A stretch of 64,000 nt of DNA, from positions 1-64,000 of the forward strand of contig NZ_CAMLDC010000026.1 in NCBI RefSeq assembly GCF_946478805.1, written 5' to 3'. The position numbers and the translations under genes were made by a program. The number at the start of each line of letters is the position of its first letter. The stretch's first letter is position 1. The notes beneath the pieces were generated by a model. That model saw nothing but the letters and a program-made list of their open reading frames with translations. It searched no databases and had not been told where the DNA came from. This document shows, piece by piece, positions 1-8,087 of this stretch. Origin of the DNA: an uncultured Fluviicola sp. Its GTDB lineage: Bacteria > Bacteroidota > Bacteroidia > Flavobacteriales > Crocinitomicaceae.

Positions 1-10
1 TTATTTTAAC

Positions 11-40
11 CACAAAGGACGCGAAGGGCACAAAGGACTT
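11..40. repeat. Dispersed ACCACnAAG-type intergenic repeat
   Basis: A stretch built of ACAAAGGAC and GCGAAGG steps. Related sequence recurs in intergenic DNA near 25295-25369, 49344-49374, 55310-55388 and 55813-55852, sometimes as two facing arms. It has no coding potential and looks like a dispersed non-coding repeat. Confidence 0.5.
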
Positions 41-57
41 CCATTACGGATTCCATC

Positions 58-73
58 TTGATAATTGATAATT
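58..73. repeat. TTGATAATT dispersed repeat
   Basis: Two steps of TTGATAATT. The same AT-rich unit and its complement recur around 27083-27162, 46681-46740 and 60603-60697, always between genes. Its function is unknown. Confidence 0.5.
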
Positions 74-82
74 AGGTCATTA

Positions 83-445
83 CTAATTTTTCAATGCCAT
101 TCGCATAAACTTTTTCACTTCTTCGTTCAAATCTTCTTTTCGGAGCATACGGAAGTGATGATTGAACTGGTTGCTCCCCGGCACTTGAGCTACTTTCTGG
201 AAACACAGGTTGTCGTAATGGGGTTCTTTGAACGGAAAGACCACATGGATGAAATTCTTTCCCAATTGAGTGATCCAGGCGATGCGTTTTTGTCCGTTAT
301 CCACTGCAATCATGGTTTTTGTAGCTTCCAATTCAATCCTATCGAGCGCTTTGAATTCTGCAATGAAATGATGGAACAGTTCCAAAGTAAATTCTGACTT
401 TCCGCTAAGAAACGGATCTACTGAAGGATTTTGTGACTCATTCAT
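83..445 (-). CDS. DUF5655-like small cytosolic protein
   Basis: A 120-residue protein with no signal peptide or membrane segment. It resembles the DUF5655 family, whose members are small single-domain proteins of unknown biochemical role; the resemblance is the conserved run of hydrophobic strands around FVFPFKEPH and the C-terminal DLNEEVKKF helix. The start is placed at the ATG giving MNESQNPSV; an upstream in-frame TTG would add 12 residues without conserved character. It stands alone and points away from the following exporter gene. The family assignment is by remembered pattern, so moderate confidence only. Confidence 0.6.
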   Translation of the reverse strand: MNESQNPSVDPFLSGKSEFTLELFHHFIAEFKALDRIELEATKTMIAVDNGQKRIAWITQLGKNFIHVVFPFKEPHYDNLCFQKVAQVPGSNQFNHHFRMLRKEDLNEEVKKFMRMALKN

Positions 446-593
446 AAGGTGAAAATTATGAAAAAAAGCATTCCCAACCAAAGAATAAGGAAGCTTCCCG
501 ATTTTTAGTCAACGCAAGCAAAAAATCTGTAATTTACCTCTACAAAAACAGTTAGCAGGAGATGAATAACTGCAAACTTAAACCAGCGGATGT

Positions 594-2144
594 ATGTCGG
601 GAATATCCTTGAAAAGCGCAACCGGGAGATGGGTCCTTTTTTCGACCATCATGGCCACATCCATGGTATTCATTGACGGAAGCGCATTAAACGTGGTTCT
701 CCCGTCCATGCAGAAGGATTTGAATGCCACCGGGGCTGATATCTTTTGGGTTCTGAACGCGTACTTACTGATACTTGCTGCATTCATGTTGCCCGGAGGA
801 TCGCTAGGGGACAAGTTCGGGCGAAAGAAAGTATTCGCCTTAGGAATCACCATTTTCACCATCGGTTCCCTTCTCTGCGGAGTTTCTCCGAATATCCATT
901 TTTTGATCTCAGCCCGACTTATCCAGGGTTTGGGTGGCGCGTTCATGGTTCCCGGAAGTTTATCACTGATTACATCACTCATCAATGAAAAGGAGAGAGG
1001 CAAGGCAATCGGCACCTGGTCATCCATCACAACAATTGTGAGTATCGGAGGACCCGTTATCGGAGGAATTCTCGGTGACAGCGGTTTGTGGCGCTACATT
1101 TTTTTCATCAATATTCCGATTGGCATCACTTCGCTCATTATCCTTTGGTCAAAAGTTCCCGAAACTTCCAATGAGGATGACAAAGGAAAAGTGGATATCC
1201 CCGGAGCACTTTTATTGGTTGCCGGTCTGGCTGCCATTACCTATAGTTTCCTGAAATTCCCCGAAGTGGGCCTGAAAGATTGGAAAGTGAACACCATCCT
1301 GATTTTCGGCATAGCAGACCTGATCTTGTTCCTGGTTGTCGAGAAACGGAGCAAAAGCCCCATGATCCACCTCAAATTGTTCTCCAACATCAATTTTACC
1401 GGACTGAATCTCCTGACATTCTTTCTCTACGGGGCGCTGGGCGGCGGATTCCTGTTTTTAAGCCTGAACCTGGTACAGATCCAGGGATATACCCAAACAG
1501 AATCCGGATTGACCTTCCTGCCATTTACTTTTATCCTGGGATTATTCTCCCGCTACATCGGCACACTTTCCGACCGTTTCGGGTCAAAACTATTCCTGAT
1601 TACCGGGCCTTTCACCGTAGGTTTGGGCTTTTTGTTCATGTCCTTTATCCAGCAAACTGGAGGAGCTTCCGATTATTGGCTTTCTTATTTCCCAGGAATG
1701 ATACTGGTGAGCATTGGAATGCTGCTGACCGTTGTTCCCCTTACGACAGCTGTCATGACTTCCATCAGTCAAAGACAGTCCGGAATTGCATCGGGGGTCA
1801 ATAACGCCGTATCCCGGATTGCGGGTATATTTTCCAATGCCGCTTTCGGTGCGCTTGCTTTGCTGATATTCACCAACGTCGTACTCCAGAAACTCGACGG
1901 ATCGGACTTCAATGAAATACAACGATCTAAAATCGTTTCCGAGACCGTAAATCTTGGCAATGCACAAGTCCCGCCCAATGCATTTGATGCCGGTCAACAA
2001 GTACAAGTGAAGCAATTTTACCGCGATGCCTTTTTGAAATCTTATCAAACCGTTTTATGGGTTTGCGCCGGAATGTGTTTTACCGCTGCGGTAATGGCTT
2101 ATTTGTTAGTGAAGAAAGAGAGCAGGACGAATGATGTAATCTAA
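594..2144 (+). CDS. DHA2-family MFS drug/proton antiporter (EmrB/QacA type)
   Basis: A 516-residue integral membrane transporter, the normal size for the 14-helix DHA2 branch of the major facilitator superfamily, which exports drugs or other hydrophobic compounds against protons. The first helix carries a FIDGSALNVVLP stretch (DHA2 signature, normally LDxTIVNVALP). A motif A-like loop GDKFGRKK follows helix 2, and a motif C-like GGPVIGG helix, typical of antiporters, lies near residues 140-165. The ATG start at 594 places the first helix at the N terminus. No TetR or MarR regulator and no HlyD/EmrA partner is adjacent, so the substrate cannot be predicted. Confidence 0.88.
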   Translation: MSGISLKSATGRWVLFSTIMATSMVFIDGSALNVVLPSMQKDLNATGADIFWVLNAYLLILAAFMLPGGSLGDKFGRKKVFALGITIFTIGSLLCGVSPNIHFLISARLIQGLGGAFMVPGSLSLITSLINEKERGKAIGTWSSITTIVSIGGPVIGGILGDSGLWRYIFFINIPIGITSLIILWSKVPETSNEDDKGKVDIPGALLLVAGLAAITYSFLKFPEVGLKDWKVNTILIFGIADLILFLVVEKRSKSPMIHLKLFSNINFTGLNLLTFFLYGALGGGFLFLSLNLVQIQGYTQTESGLTFLPFTFILGLFSRYIGTLSDRFGSKLFLITGPFTVGLGFLFMSFIQQTGGASDYWLSYFPGMILVSIGMLLTVVPLTTAVMTSISQRQSGIASGVNNAVSRIAGIFSNAAFGALALLIFTNVVLQKLDGSDFNEIQRSKIVSETVNLGNAQVPPNAFDAGQQVQVKQFYRDAFLKSYQTVLWVCAGMCFTAAVMAYLLVKKESRTNDVI

Positions 2145-2233
2145 AAATGGCCGTTCCATTTCTTAAACCAGTTTAATTTTATCCGGGCAGTTAATTCTCA
2201 GCTTTGTATGGGGACAAGTAAAAACGATATAAA

Positions 2234-2899
2234 ATGAAAACAACCTTGACAAGTTCTGTAGGAAAGAAGATCAAAATGGCATTGACCGGTTTGTTCCTGG
2301 TCAGTTTTCTGATTGTACACGCTTCCGTGAATGCACTCATTTTCTATAATGATCACGGTAAAACATTTACCATCGGTGCGCACTTCATGGCTACCAACCC
2401 GATTATCCGCACATTGGAAATTGTATTGATCATCGGCTTTCTCATTCACATTATACAAGGAGTGAAACTCTGGCGGGAAAACAGGAAAGCCCGGCCGGTT
2501 TCGTACGCTTTTAAGAAAAACAACGCTCCCGATGTGAAATGGTACAGCAAAAGCATGACCTTGTTTGGCACCCTGATTCTTCTATTCCTGGTGATTCACA
2601 CGCAAAACTTCTGGATCCCGAATCGCGTGCATCAATTCCAAACCGGTGAAGAACTTCCGTTGTACGAGATGATGATAGCAAAATTCCGAAATCCGGTTGA
2701 AGTAGTGATTTACCTTTTGGGTTGTTTCTCCCTCAGCTGGCACTTGTTACACGGTTTAAAGAGTGCCTTTCAATCACTGGGATTAAATCACCGGAAATAC
2801 AATCCAATGATCCTGAAAGCATCCTATGTTTTTGCGATCGTACTTCCATTAACGCTGGCGATGATGCCGGTTTCAATTTATTTGGGGTGGTTGAAGTAG
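2234..2899 (+). CDS. sdhC: Succinate dehydrogenase cytochrome b subunit (b558 family)
   Basis: A 221-residue membrane protein with five hydrophobic segments and histidines placed inside them (HASVNAL, LIHIIQG, LVIHTQN, SWHLLHG), as expected for the di-haem b558 subunit that anchors succinate:quinone oxidoreductase. In this family it passes electrons between the FrdA/SdhA-SdhB head and the quinone pool. Length matches the family. Unusually, no sdhA or sdhB follows: the next gene is an unrelated secreted protein. It is either a second copy of the subunit or a displaced gene whose partners are elsewhere. The reading frame is intact. Confidence 0.88.
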   Translation: MKTTLTSSVGKKIKMALTGLFLVSFLIVHASVNALIFYNDHGKTFTIGAHFMATNPIIRTLEIVLIIGFLIHIIQGVKLWRENRKARPVSYAFKKNNAPDVKWYSKSMTLFGTLILLFLVIHTQNFWIPNRVHQFQTGEELPLYEMMIAKFRNPVEVVIYLLGCFSLSWHLLHGLKSAFQSLGLNHRKYNPMILKASYVFAIVLPLTLAMMPVSIYLGWLK

Positions 2900-3108
2900 G
2901 AGAACAGCTAATTAAAAGACTGACGGAATTGCATTGGACTGTGCAAACCGTTCAAAATCGTGGATAAATCCGGCGTGAATGTTCGGCAAGGCACTTGAAA
3001 CAGATTTAGCCAAACCCACTGATGATTTAGCCAAAACGATTTTTTCACGAATCTTTCAACGCTTTGGGAATACTACTCGTTCATTGAACCAAACCTTATC
3101 AGATCTTT

Positions 3109-4575
3109 ATGAAAACACTTCTTCCACTTTTTGTACTTTTCACAGGCTTTCTTTCTTTTTCCCAAACGGAGAAATACCAGATCGATCTGCACACAGGCGG
3201 TTATGAATTCACCAGAACAGTTGTGAAGGATTACGGAACCCATCAACTGGTTGGAGGTACCGATAGGGAACCGGGTGGTACTATTGGTTTTTGGTTTGCA
3301 AAATTGAACGGCAGTCAGGTTAACTGGTCCAAATCGATTCCGGCACACGACACTTGGGCGTACATGGACATTTCTCCCCTGGATATCACGGAATGTCCCA
3401 ACGGAGATGTGATCTTCATTGCACGTGGAAACCTGACATCAAGTGATTACAGCACCAAAGTGGTGAAAGTTAGTGCCGCAGGCCAGCTGGTCTGGACCAA
3501 AGAAATTCTAGCCGAACCCGGTACTTATTCCCAAACAGTTTATGAAAACAACCCTCTGATCGTGGAAAACGACGGGATCATCATTTCAATGTCCGGATAC
3601 AATCACCTGCAGGTTACCAAGATCAATTTTGAAGGAGAGGTTCTTTATTCCAAACAATTGAAGGTACAGGGAAGCTCCACTCCGTTGAACCCGGGACACC
3701 TTTTTATTCCGAATAGCTCCGGAGGTTATTTCGCCGGCTTTGAATGCGACAACTCGCCTGCAATCATCTGTCTCGACTCATCCTTAACGATTCTGTGGTC
3801 GCGTAAGATCGAAAGCGATCAGGCAACGCAATTACGCTCACTATTACAGCTGCCAACCGGAAAATTGCTCCTTGGAGGAATAGCGGAGACCGATGCATTT
3901 GTTGCTGCTTTAAATCCAAATGGAACGGTGCAGAACTATCACCGTTTTGATCATTCCGAATTGTATTCGGTTGACCAGTTATTCCAATTCGACAGCAGTA
4001 CGGTTTTAGTTAACGGCCGGAACAGTTACGGTTTTATAAACCTGGACAACTGGACTTTTCACGAGATCACACACCAAGCTCCTTTTTCTGCCTTTTATCC
4101 GTCGGCCTATGGTTGGACTTTCGGAAGCCACTGGCTTAAAGAATATTTTTTAGATTTCAATCCCGGGATACCGGAATGCTTTACTAACCTGAACGTGTTC
4201 CCATTTTCCATGCAAGCAGTCAATACAACTGACACTGCAATCCAGGCAACGATAACTGACATGGGAGAAGTGACGGATGTTGTTATTCCTATGAGTGATC
4301 TCCAAGCAACATTGGCTCATGGTTGTGAACTGGGATTGGAAGAAACGGAGCAGGGGAATTTCACTATTTCACCGAATCCAACAACAGGAACAGTCAGCAT
4401 CACACATCCGGATGGAGCGAGGAAGGTATTGGTTAATGACATCTTTGGGAAACTAGTCTTAAGCACTCAAACACAAACAGCTACCCAAACCGGTATTGAT
4501 TTGAGCCAGGAATCTCCGGGGGTTTACCTGATTCAAATTGAAGGAATGGGAGTGAAGCGAGTGGTTAGAGAATAA
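3109..4575 (+). CDS. Secreted protein with T9SS type A sorting tail
   Basis: A 488-residue exported protein. Residues 1-18 form a signal peptide ending FLSFSQ. The middle (about 20-400) has repeated beta-propeller-like blades with phrases such as NGDVIFIARGN and LPTGKLLLGG. The last 75 residues are a T9SS type A C-terminal domain (ISPNPTTGTVSI, VLVNDIFGKLV, PGVYLIQI), which directs passage through the gliding/Por secretion system and surface attachment or release. The catalytic or binding role is not recognisable. The gene starts about 210 bases after sdhC and is probably transcribed alone. Confidence 0.85.
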   Translation: MKTLLPLFVLFTGFLSFSQTEKYQIDLHTGGYEFTRTVVKDYGTHQLVGGTDREPGGTIGFWFAKLNGSQVNWSKSIPAHDTWAYMDISPLDITECPNGDVIFIARGNLTSSDYSTKVVKVSAAGQLVWTKEILAEPGTYSQTVYENNPLIVENDGIIISMSGYNHLQVTKINFEGEVLYSKQLKVQGSSTPLNPGHLFIPNSSGGYFAGFECDNSPAIICLDSSLTILWSRKIESDQATQLRSLLQLPTGKLLLGGIAETDAFVAALNPNGTVQNYHRFDHSELYSVDQLFQFDSSTVLVNGRNSYGFINLDNWTFHEITHQAPFSAFYPSAYGWTFGSHWLKEYFLDFNPGIPECFTNLNVFPFSMQAVNTTDTAIQATITDMGEVTDVVIPMSDLQATLAHGCELGLEETEQGNFTISPNPTTGTVSITHPDGARKVLVNDIFGKLVLSTQTQTATQTGIDLSQESPGVYLIQIEGMGVKRVVRE

Positions 4576-4631
4576 GACATGGATCGATTCGCATAGTCTG
4601 TTTTTGGGTGCGGAATATGCTTCTTTTCACT

Positions 4632-4639
4632 TATCTTTG
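4632..4639 (+). promoter_or_regulatory. Candidate -7 box TATCTTTG
   Basis: Matches the Bacteroidota TAnnTTTG element and ends seven bases before the ATG of the MtfA-like gene, implying a very short leader. Confidence 0.5.
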
Positions 4640-4645
4640 AACATT

Positions 4646-5476
4646 ATGAATTCAACCTATATTTATATAGCAATCGGAGTTGTGATCGGAGCATTGATCA
4701 GTTATTCGCGATACAGTTTAAAAAAGAACGGGACAAAACGCAATCCAACCCGGCCTTTTCCTCACCAATGGAGAACACTTTTGGTGCAATATGTGGCTTT
4801 TTACAATCGCTTAAACCCACATGAAAAAAACCGGTTTGAAGAACGGGTCCATACCTTCCTTTTGAATGTTCGAATTATCGGCATAGACACAGAAGTGACG
4901 CATTCGGACCGGATCCTGATTGCTTCCGGGGCTGTCATTCCCATTTTCGGATTTGACTCCTGGCATTATTCCAACCTGGACACAATAGAACTTCACCCGG
5001 ACAAATTCCTGATCCCCAATACCCAACAATATGCCAACGGATTGGTTGGCTGGGGAGCAATGGAAGGAAAAGTGAAACTCTCCAGGAAAGCATTGGTTGA
5101 AGGATTTTACAATAACAACGACCAAAAAAATGTAGCCATCCACGAATTTGTTCATGTGCTGGACATGCAGGATGGAAAAATAGACGGGAAAATGGCGAAG
5201 GTCATCAAAGAAATCGACTTAAAACCCTGGTTGCAAATCATCCATTCCAAAATGAAAACTATCCAGGGCGGAAATTCGAGCATCCGTGATTACGCATCCA
5301 CCAGCAATGGTGAATTTTTGGCTGTGGTGAGCGAATTCTTTTTTGAGAACCCGGATAAATTGGAACAGGAGCACCCCGATCTTTACCGGATGCTGGACGG
5401 TTTTTACAACCCGAAACACCGGACAAAAAACCAAGCGAAAGATCCGCGGGAGGTGAAATCGGCGTTGATGAATTGA
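4646..5476 (+). CDS. MtfA-like zinc-dependent peptidase
   Basis: A 276-residue protein with an N-terminal membrane anchor (residues about 4-20) and a cytoplasmic zinc-peptidase domain of the MtfA (DgsA anti-repressor)/M90 family. The zinc motif HEFVH is at residues 166-170, preceded by KNVAI and followed by LDMQDG as is usual. E. coli MtfA binds the glucose regulator Mlc and has aminopeptidase activity; whether that partner exists here is unknown. The start ATG at 4646 is preferred over an upstream TTG because a -7-like box sits just before it. Bacteroidota homologues often keep the membrane anchor. Confidence 0.82.
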   Translation: MNSTYIYIAIGVVIGALISYSRYSLKKNGTKRNPTRPFPHQWRTLLVQYVAFYNRLNPHEKNRFEERVHTFLLNVRIIGIDTEVTHSDRILIASGAVIPIFGFDSWHYSNLDTIELHPDKFLIPNTQQYANGLVGWGAMEGKVKLSRKALVEGFYNNNDQKNVAIHEFVHVLDMQDGKIDGKMAKVIKEIDLKPWLQIIHSKMKTIQGGNSSIRDYASTSNGEFLAVVSEFFFENPDKLEQEHPDLYRMLDGFYNPKHRTKNQAKDPREVKSALMN

Positions 5477-5581
5477 GAAGAAGAAGCAGTATCCTGACAA
5501 TCAGAAGTTCAACTGAGCTAAATTATACGCGCTTTCCTGTAAATAAATTATCAGTTGACACCTGAAAAATATAAAGCGATT

Positions 5582-7330
5582 ATGAAAAGAATTCTCCACC
5601 TGTCGGTGATATGTTTTATTATACAATCCGTTACCTGTTCGGCGCAGATTAATGATGTGGATATGCAGTATTTATCCACGAAAGCGGTTTTTTTCTCCAA
5701 TGGCGTTTATCAATACCAGGAAAGCGGCAAATATGGTTTCCGGAATAGCAACGAAAAAGTGACAGCAGCTATTTACGACACGCTTTTCAAGTTAGGCGCC
5801 AATTTTTGTGCTGCAAAACAGGGAGACAGCTACCAGATTCTGAATGAACGATTGGAAAATAAGTTTGCGACCGGTATTCGCAGTATTGAGACCTGTTATT
5901 GGGCAGACCAATATAAAAACAAGTGTTCTTTCATCATCACTACTTCAAAAGGGCTGGCATTTGAATATATGACATACGATCTATTGGATGATGCTATTTC
6001 CCCCCTGGGAAAGCACATTCCGGAGTATTTTGATTTAAAACGGGAGCCAAAAACGAGAATTTTTCCCGCAGCTGCTATTGAAAAAACGGAACAAGTGAAT
6101 AAGCCACCAAATCCCATTGGCGGGGAATACATGGCTGAGTCCCTGTTTCTATTCCGAGACCCTAATCATTCAATATCTTACGTCATTGATACCAGTACAA
6201 ACGACACTGTTTTTCAATACATTACAGGCATGTGCTATGTGCACAAAGTAGATAACCAATTTTACCTGTTCCATTACTCCAAACAAGATCAGCGGCATGC
6301 CTACCGGATCATGAATTTAAAAGGGGAGGAGATCAGTACGTTTGTTCAGACGGTTTCTTCAAAAGAAGGGGTATGTCAATTTAAACATGGTTTGATCCTG
6401 GAAGAAATAGAACAATTCAAGCATAAAAAGTACAAACCGGGATATTATCGTGGCTATACTATTTATTCTTTTCCGGATGGCAAACTCTTGAGAAAGCGAG
6501 TTATCGAGATTGGTGGGTATTCCGATTCCGAAGATTCCTGGCTTTTTATTGACATGGATAGAGATCATTATACTGTCTGGAATAAAAACCGGCTTTTGGA
6601 TGAGTTTTCCGCAAAGAATATTTCACACATCGGCATTGATTCACCTTATAGCAAAGAAGTTGAACATGAATTCATTGAAGTTGTCGCATTTGGCAAAAAA
6701 GATCACGTTCTTTTTAAACGAATCATTGGTGTGAATGGTAATTATAGAAAAATAATAGGAGATGATTCCGGTGGAATAAATTATAATCCCTTCTTTGGCA
6801 CTCATTTTATTATCTTAAATCAGGCAGATGAAGTAAAAGATGGAATCTATGATGGAAAAAAGGATGTAAGTATTTACGATAAATCTACTGATAGTGTTGT
6901 TTTGATCAGCAAGCAGACACATTGGTTTGAACAAATCGGTACCGATTTATTTATTGTGAAAGATCCCGTCTTCCGAATTGTGAACAGGAACGGAGAATCC
7001 GTTCCAAGTCAACCGTTTGATGAATGCCGTGTTATGCAACTATCAGACAAAATAGTGGTTGAATTGGAAAACAAGGGAATAACAACCATTTATCTCAATG
7101 AAATGGTGCCGCTTTACGAAAACAGCCGGATTTCCGCACCTTATCCTTCACCATTCCTGCAATTGCATCAAGGGAACTCAAGCACTTTCCGCTTACTTGG
7201 ACCAGATTTAAAACCAATCAGCGAAAAGGAATACCGTGCCATCGTTTTTATCCCATTCGGGTTAACTGCTGCATTATTAACTGTGGATGGAACAATAGAG
7301 TATTTGGATGTGGATTTAAAAAACCGGTAA
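5582..7330 (+). CDS. Secreted WG-repeat-like protein of unknown function
   Basis: A 582-residue exported protein. MKRILHLSVICFII and a following CSAQ give a signal peptide, with cleavage probably after the CSA. Near residues 45-75 there is one recognisable WG-like unit (GKYGFRNSNEKV followed by YDTLFKLG), the pattern of WG repeats in Bacteroidota surface or periplasmic proteins; the rest is beta-rich with no motif I know. There is no T9SS tail. An upstream in-frame TTG is rejected because it would displace the signal peptide. Translated product clearly continuous, function unknown. Confidence 0.72.
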   Translation: MKRILHLSVICFIIQSVTCSAQINDVDMQYLSTKAVFFSNGVYQYQESGKYGFRNSNEKVTAAIYDTLFKLGANFCAAKQGDSYQILNERLENKFATGIRSIETCYWADQYKNKCSFIITTSKGLAFEYMTYDLLDDAISPLGKHIPEYFDLKREPKTRIFPAAAIEKTEQVNKPPNPIGGEYMAESLFLFRDPNHSISYVIDTSTNDTVFQYITGMCYVHKVDNQFYLFHYSKQDQRHAYRIMNLKGEEISTFVQTVSSKEGVCQFKHGLILEEIEQFKHKKYKPGYYRGYTIYSFPDGKLLRKRVIEIGGYSDSEDSWLFIDMDRDHYTVWNKNRLLDEFSAKNISHIGIDSPYSKEVEHEFIEVVAFGKKDHVLFKRIIGVNGNYRKIIGDDSGGINYNPFFGTHFIILNQADEVKDGIYDGKKDVSIYDKSTDSVVLISKQTHWFEQIGTDLFIVKDPVFRIVNRNGESVPSQPFDECRVMQLSDKIVVELENKGITTIYLNEMVPLYENSRISAPYPSPFLQLHQGNSSTFRLLGPDLKPISEKEYRAIVFIPFGLTAALLTVDGTIEYLDVDLKNR

Positions 7331-7364
7331 TCCCTGAGTTCTTTTTTACTTTACTTTAACTAAT

Positions 7365-7478
7365 ATGCGCCATCTCATTTTTGTATTAGCCCTGATTTCT
7401 TTTGGAAACGCGTTTTCACAGCTTGGGAAAGATCAATTGGGAACCGAAGCCAGACCGGTATTCACTTTATTTGACTAA
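7365..7478 (+). CDS. 37-residue ORF with signal peptide, possible remnant
   Basis: The ORF begins MRHLIFVLALISFGNAFSQ, an almost ideal signal peptide, then has only 18 further residues before TAA. Either it encodes a tiny exported peptide or it is the surviving 5' end of a lost secreted-protein gene. It follows the WG-like gene by 34 bases and lies in an otherwise empty 334-base gap. No sequence family recognised. Confidence 0.4.
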   Translation: MRHLIFVLALISFGNAFSQLGKDQLGTEARPVFTLFD

Positions 7479-7633
7479 CTGATTTCCGGAACCAGATTCC
7501 ATATTTTTAAATTAACAACCATCTCTGTTTAAATACGATTGGGAATCTGAATATCCTGTGCTTTCGCCAGATTTTTCAGAAGCATATAAGAAAGAAAGAG
7601 TCATTTTTTTTGTTAAAAACAAGCTACCTCTTG

Positions 7634-7645
7634 TTTCGTACGAAA
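7634..7645. promoter_or_regulatory. Palindromic candidate BlaI operator
   Basis: A perfect 12-bp palindrome TTTCGTACGAAA, 19 bases upstream of the blaI-like start codon and just upstream of a TACCTTTA -7-like box (7653-7660). BlaI/MecI repressors bind short dyads over their own promoters, so this is the best candidate operator. Inferred from position and symmetry only. Confidence 0.45.
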
Positions 7646-7664
7646 AATTTCCTACCTTTAAAAA

Positions 7665-8066
7665 ATGAAAGCAACAAATCCTGAAAATAATCCGCAATCG
7701 GAACCGACAAAATCAGAATTGGAGATTTTGCAAGTCCTTTGGAAAAGCGGTCCATCAACTGTTCGTTTCGTCAATGATTACCTGAACGAACAGAAACGTG
7801 CCGTGCAATATACTTCGACGCTGAAGCTCATGCAAATCATGACTGAGAAAGAAATGCTGCTGCGCGATGCTTCGAGTATGAAACATATTTACAGTGCGGC
7901 AATCGAAGAAAATCAAACGAAGACAGTTTTACTCGACAAGTTTATCGATACGATGTTCAACGGTTCAAGTACCAACCTGATGATGCAATTACTGGGCAAT
8001 AAAAAGACCTCACAAGAGGAACTGGATGCAATCCGTGCCATGCTTGATCAGCTCGACAAAAAATAG
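7665..8066 (+). CDS. BlaI/MecI/CopY-family repressor
   Basis: A 133-residue winged-helix repressor. It starts PTKSELEILQVLWKSGPST and continues VQYTSTLKLMQIMTEK, the recognition region of the BlaI/MecI family, and ends with the dimerising helices around LLDKFIDTMFNGS. In this family signal-activated cleavage by the linked M56 metalloprotease relieves repression. The receptor gene follows by 21 bases, so the two form the usual sensor pair. There is no beta-lactamase nearby; in Bacteroidota many such pairs are thought to respond to other envelope or metal cues. Confidence 0.88.
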   Translation: MKATNPENNPQSEPTKSELEILQVLWKSGPSTVRFVNDYLNEQKRAVQYTSTLKLMQIMTEKEMLLRDASSMKHIYSAAIEENQTKTVLLDKFIDTMFNGSSTNLMMQLLGNKKTSQEELDAIRAMLDQLDKK

Positions 8067-8087
8067 TAACTTCTAAAACCCGATACT

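Noticed and set aside
2979..3206. 75-codon frame after sdhC
   Set aside because: Overlaps the start of the T9SS protein in another frame and shows no SdhA, SdhB or other recognisable features.
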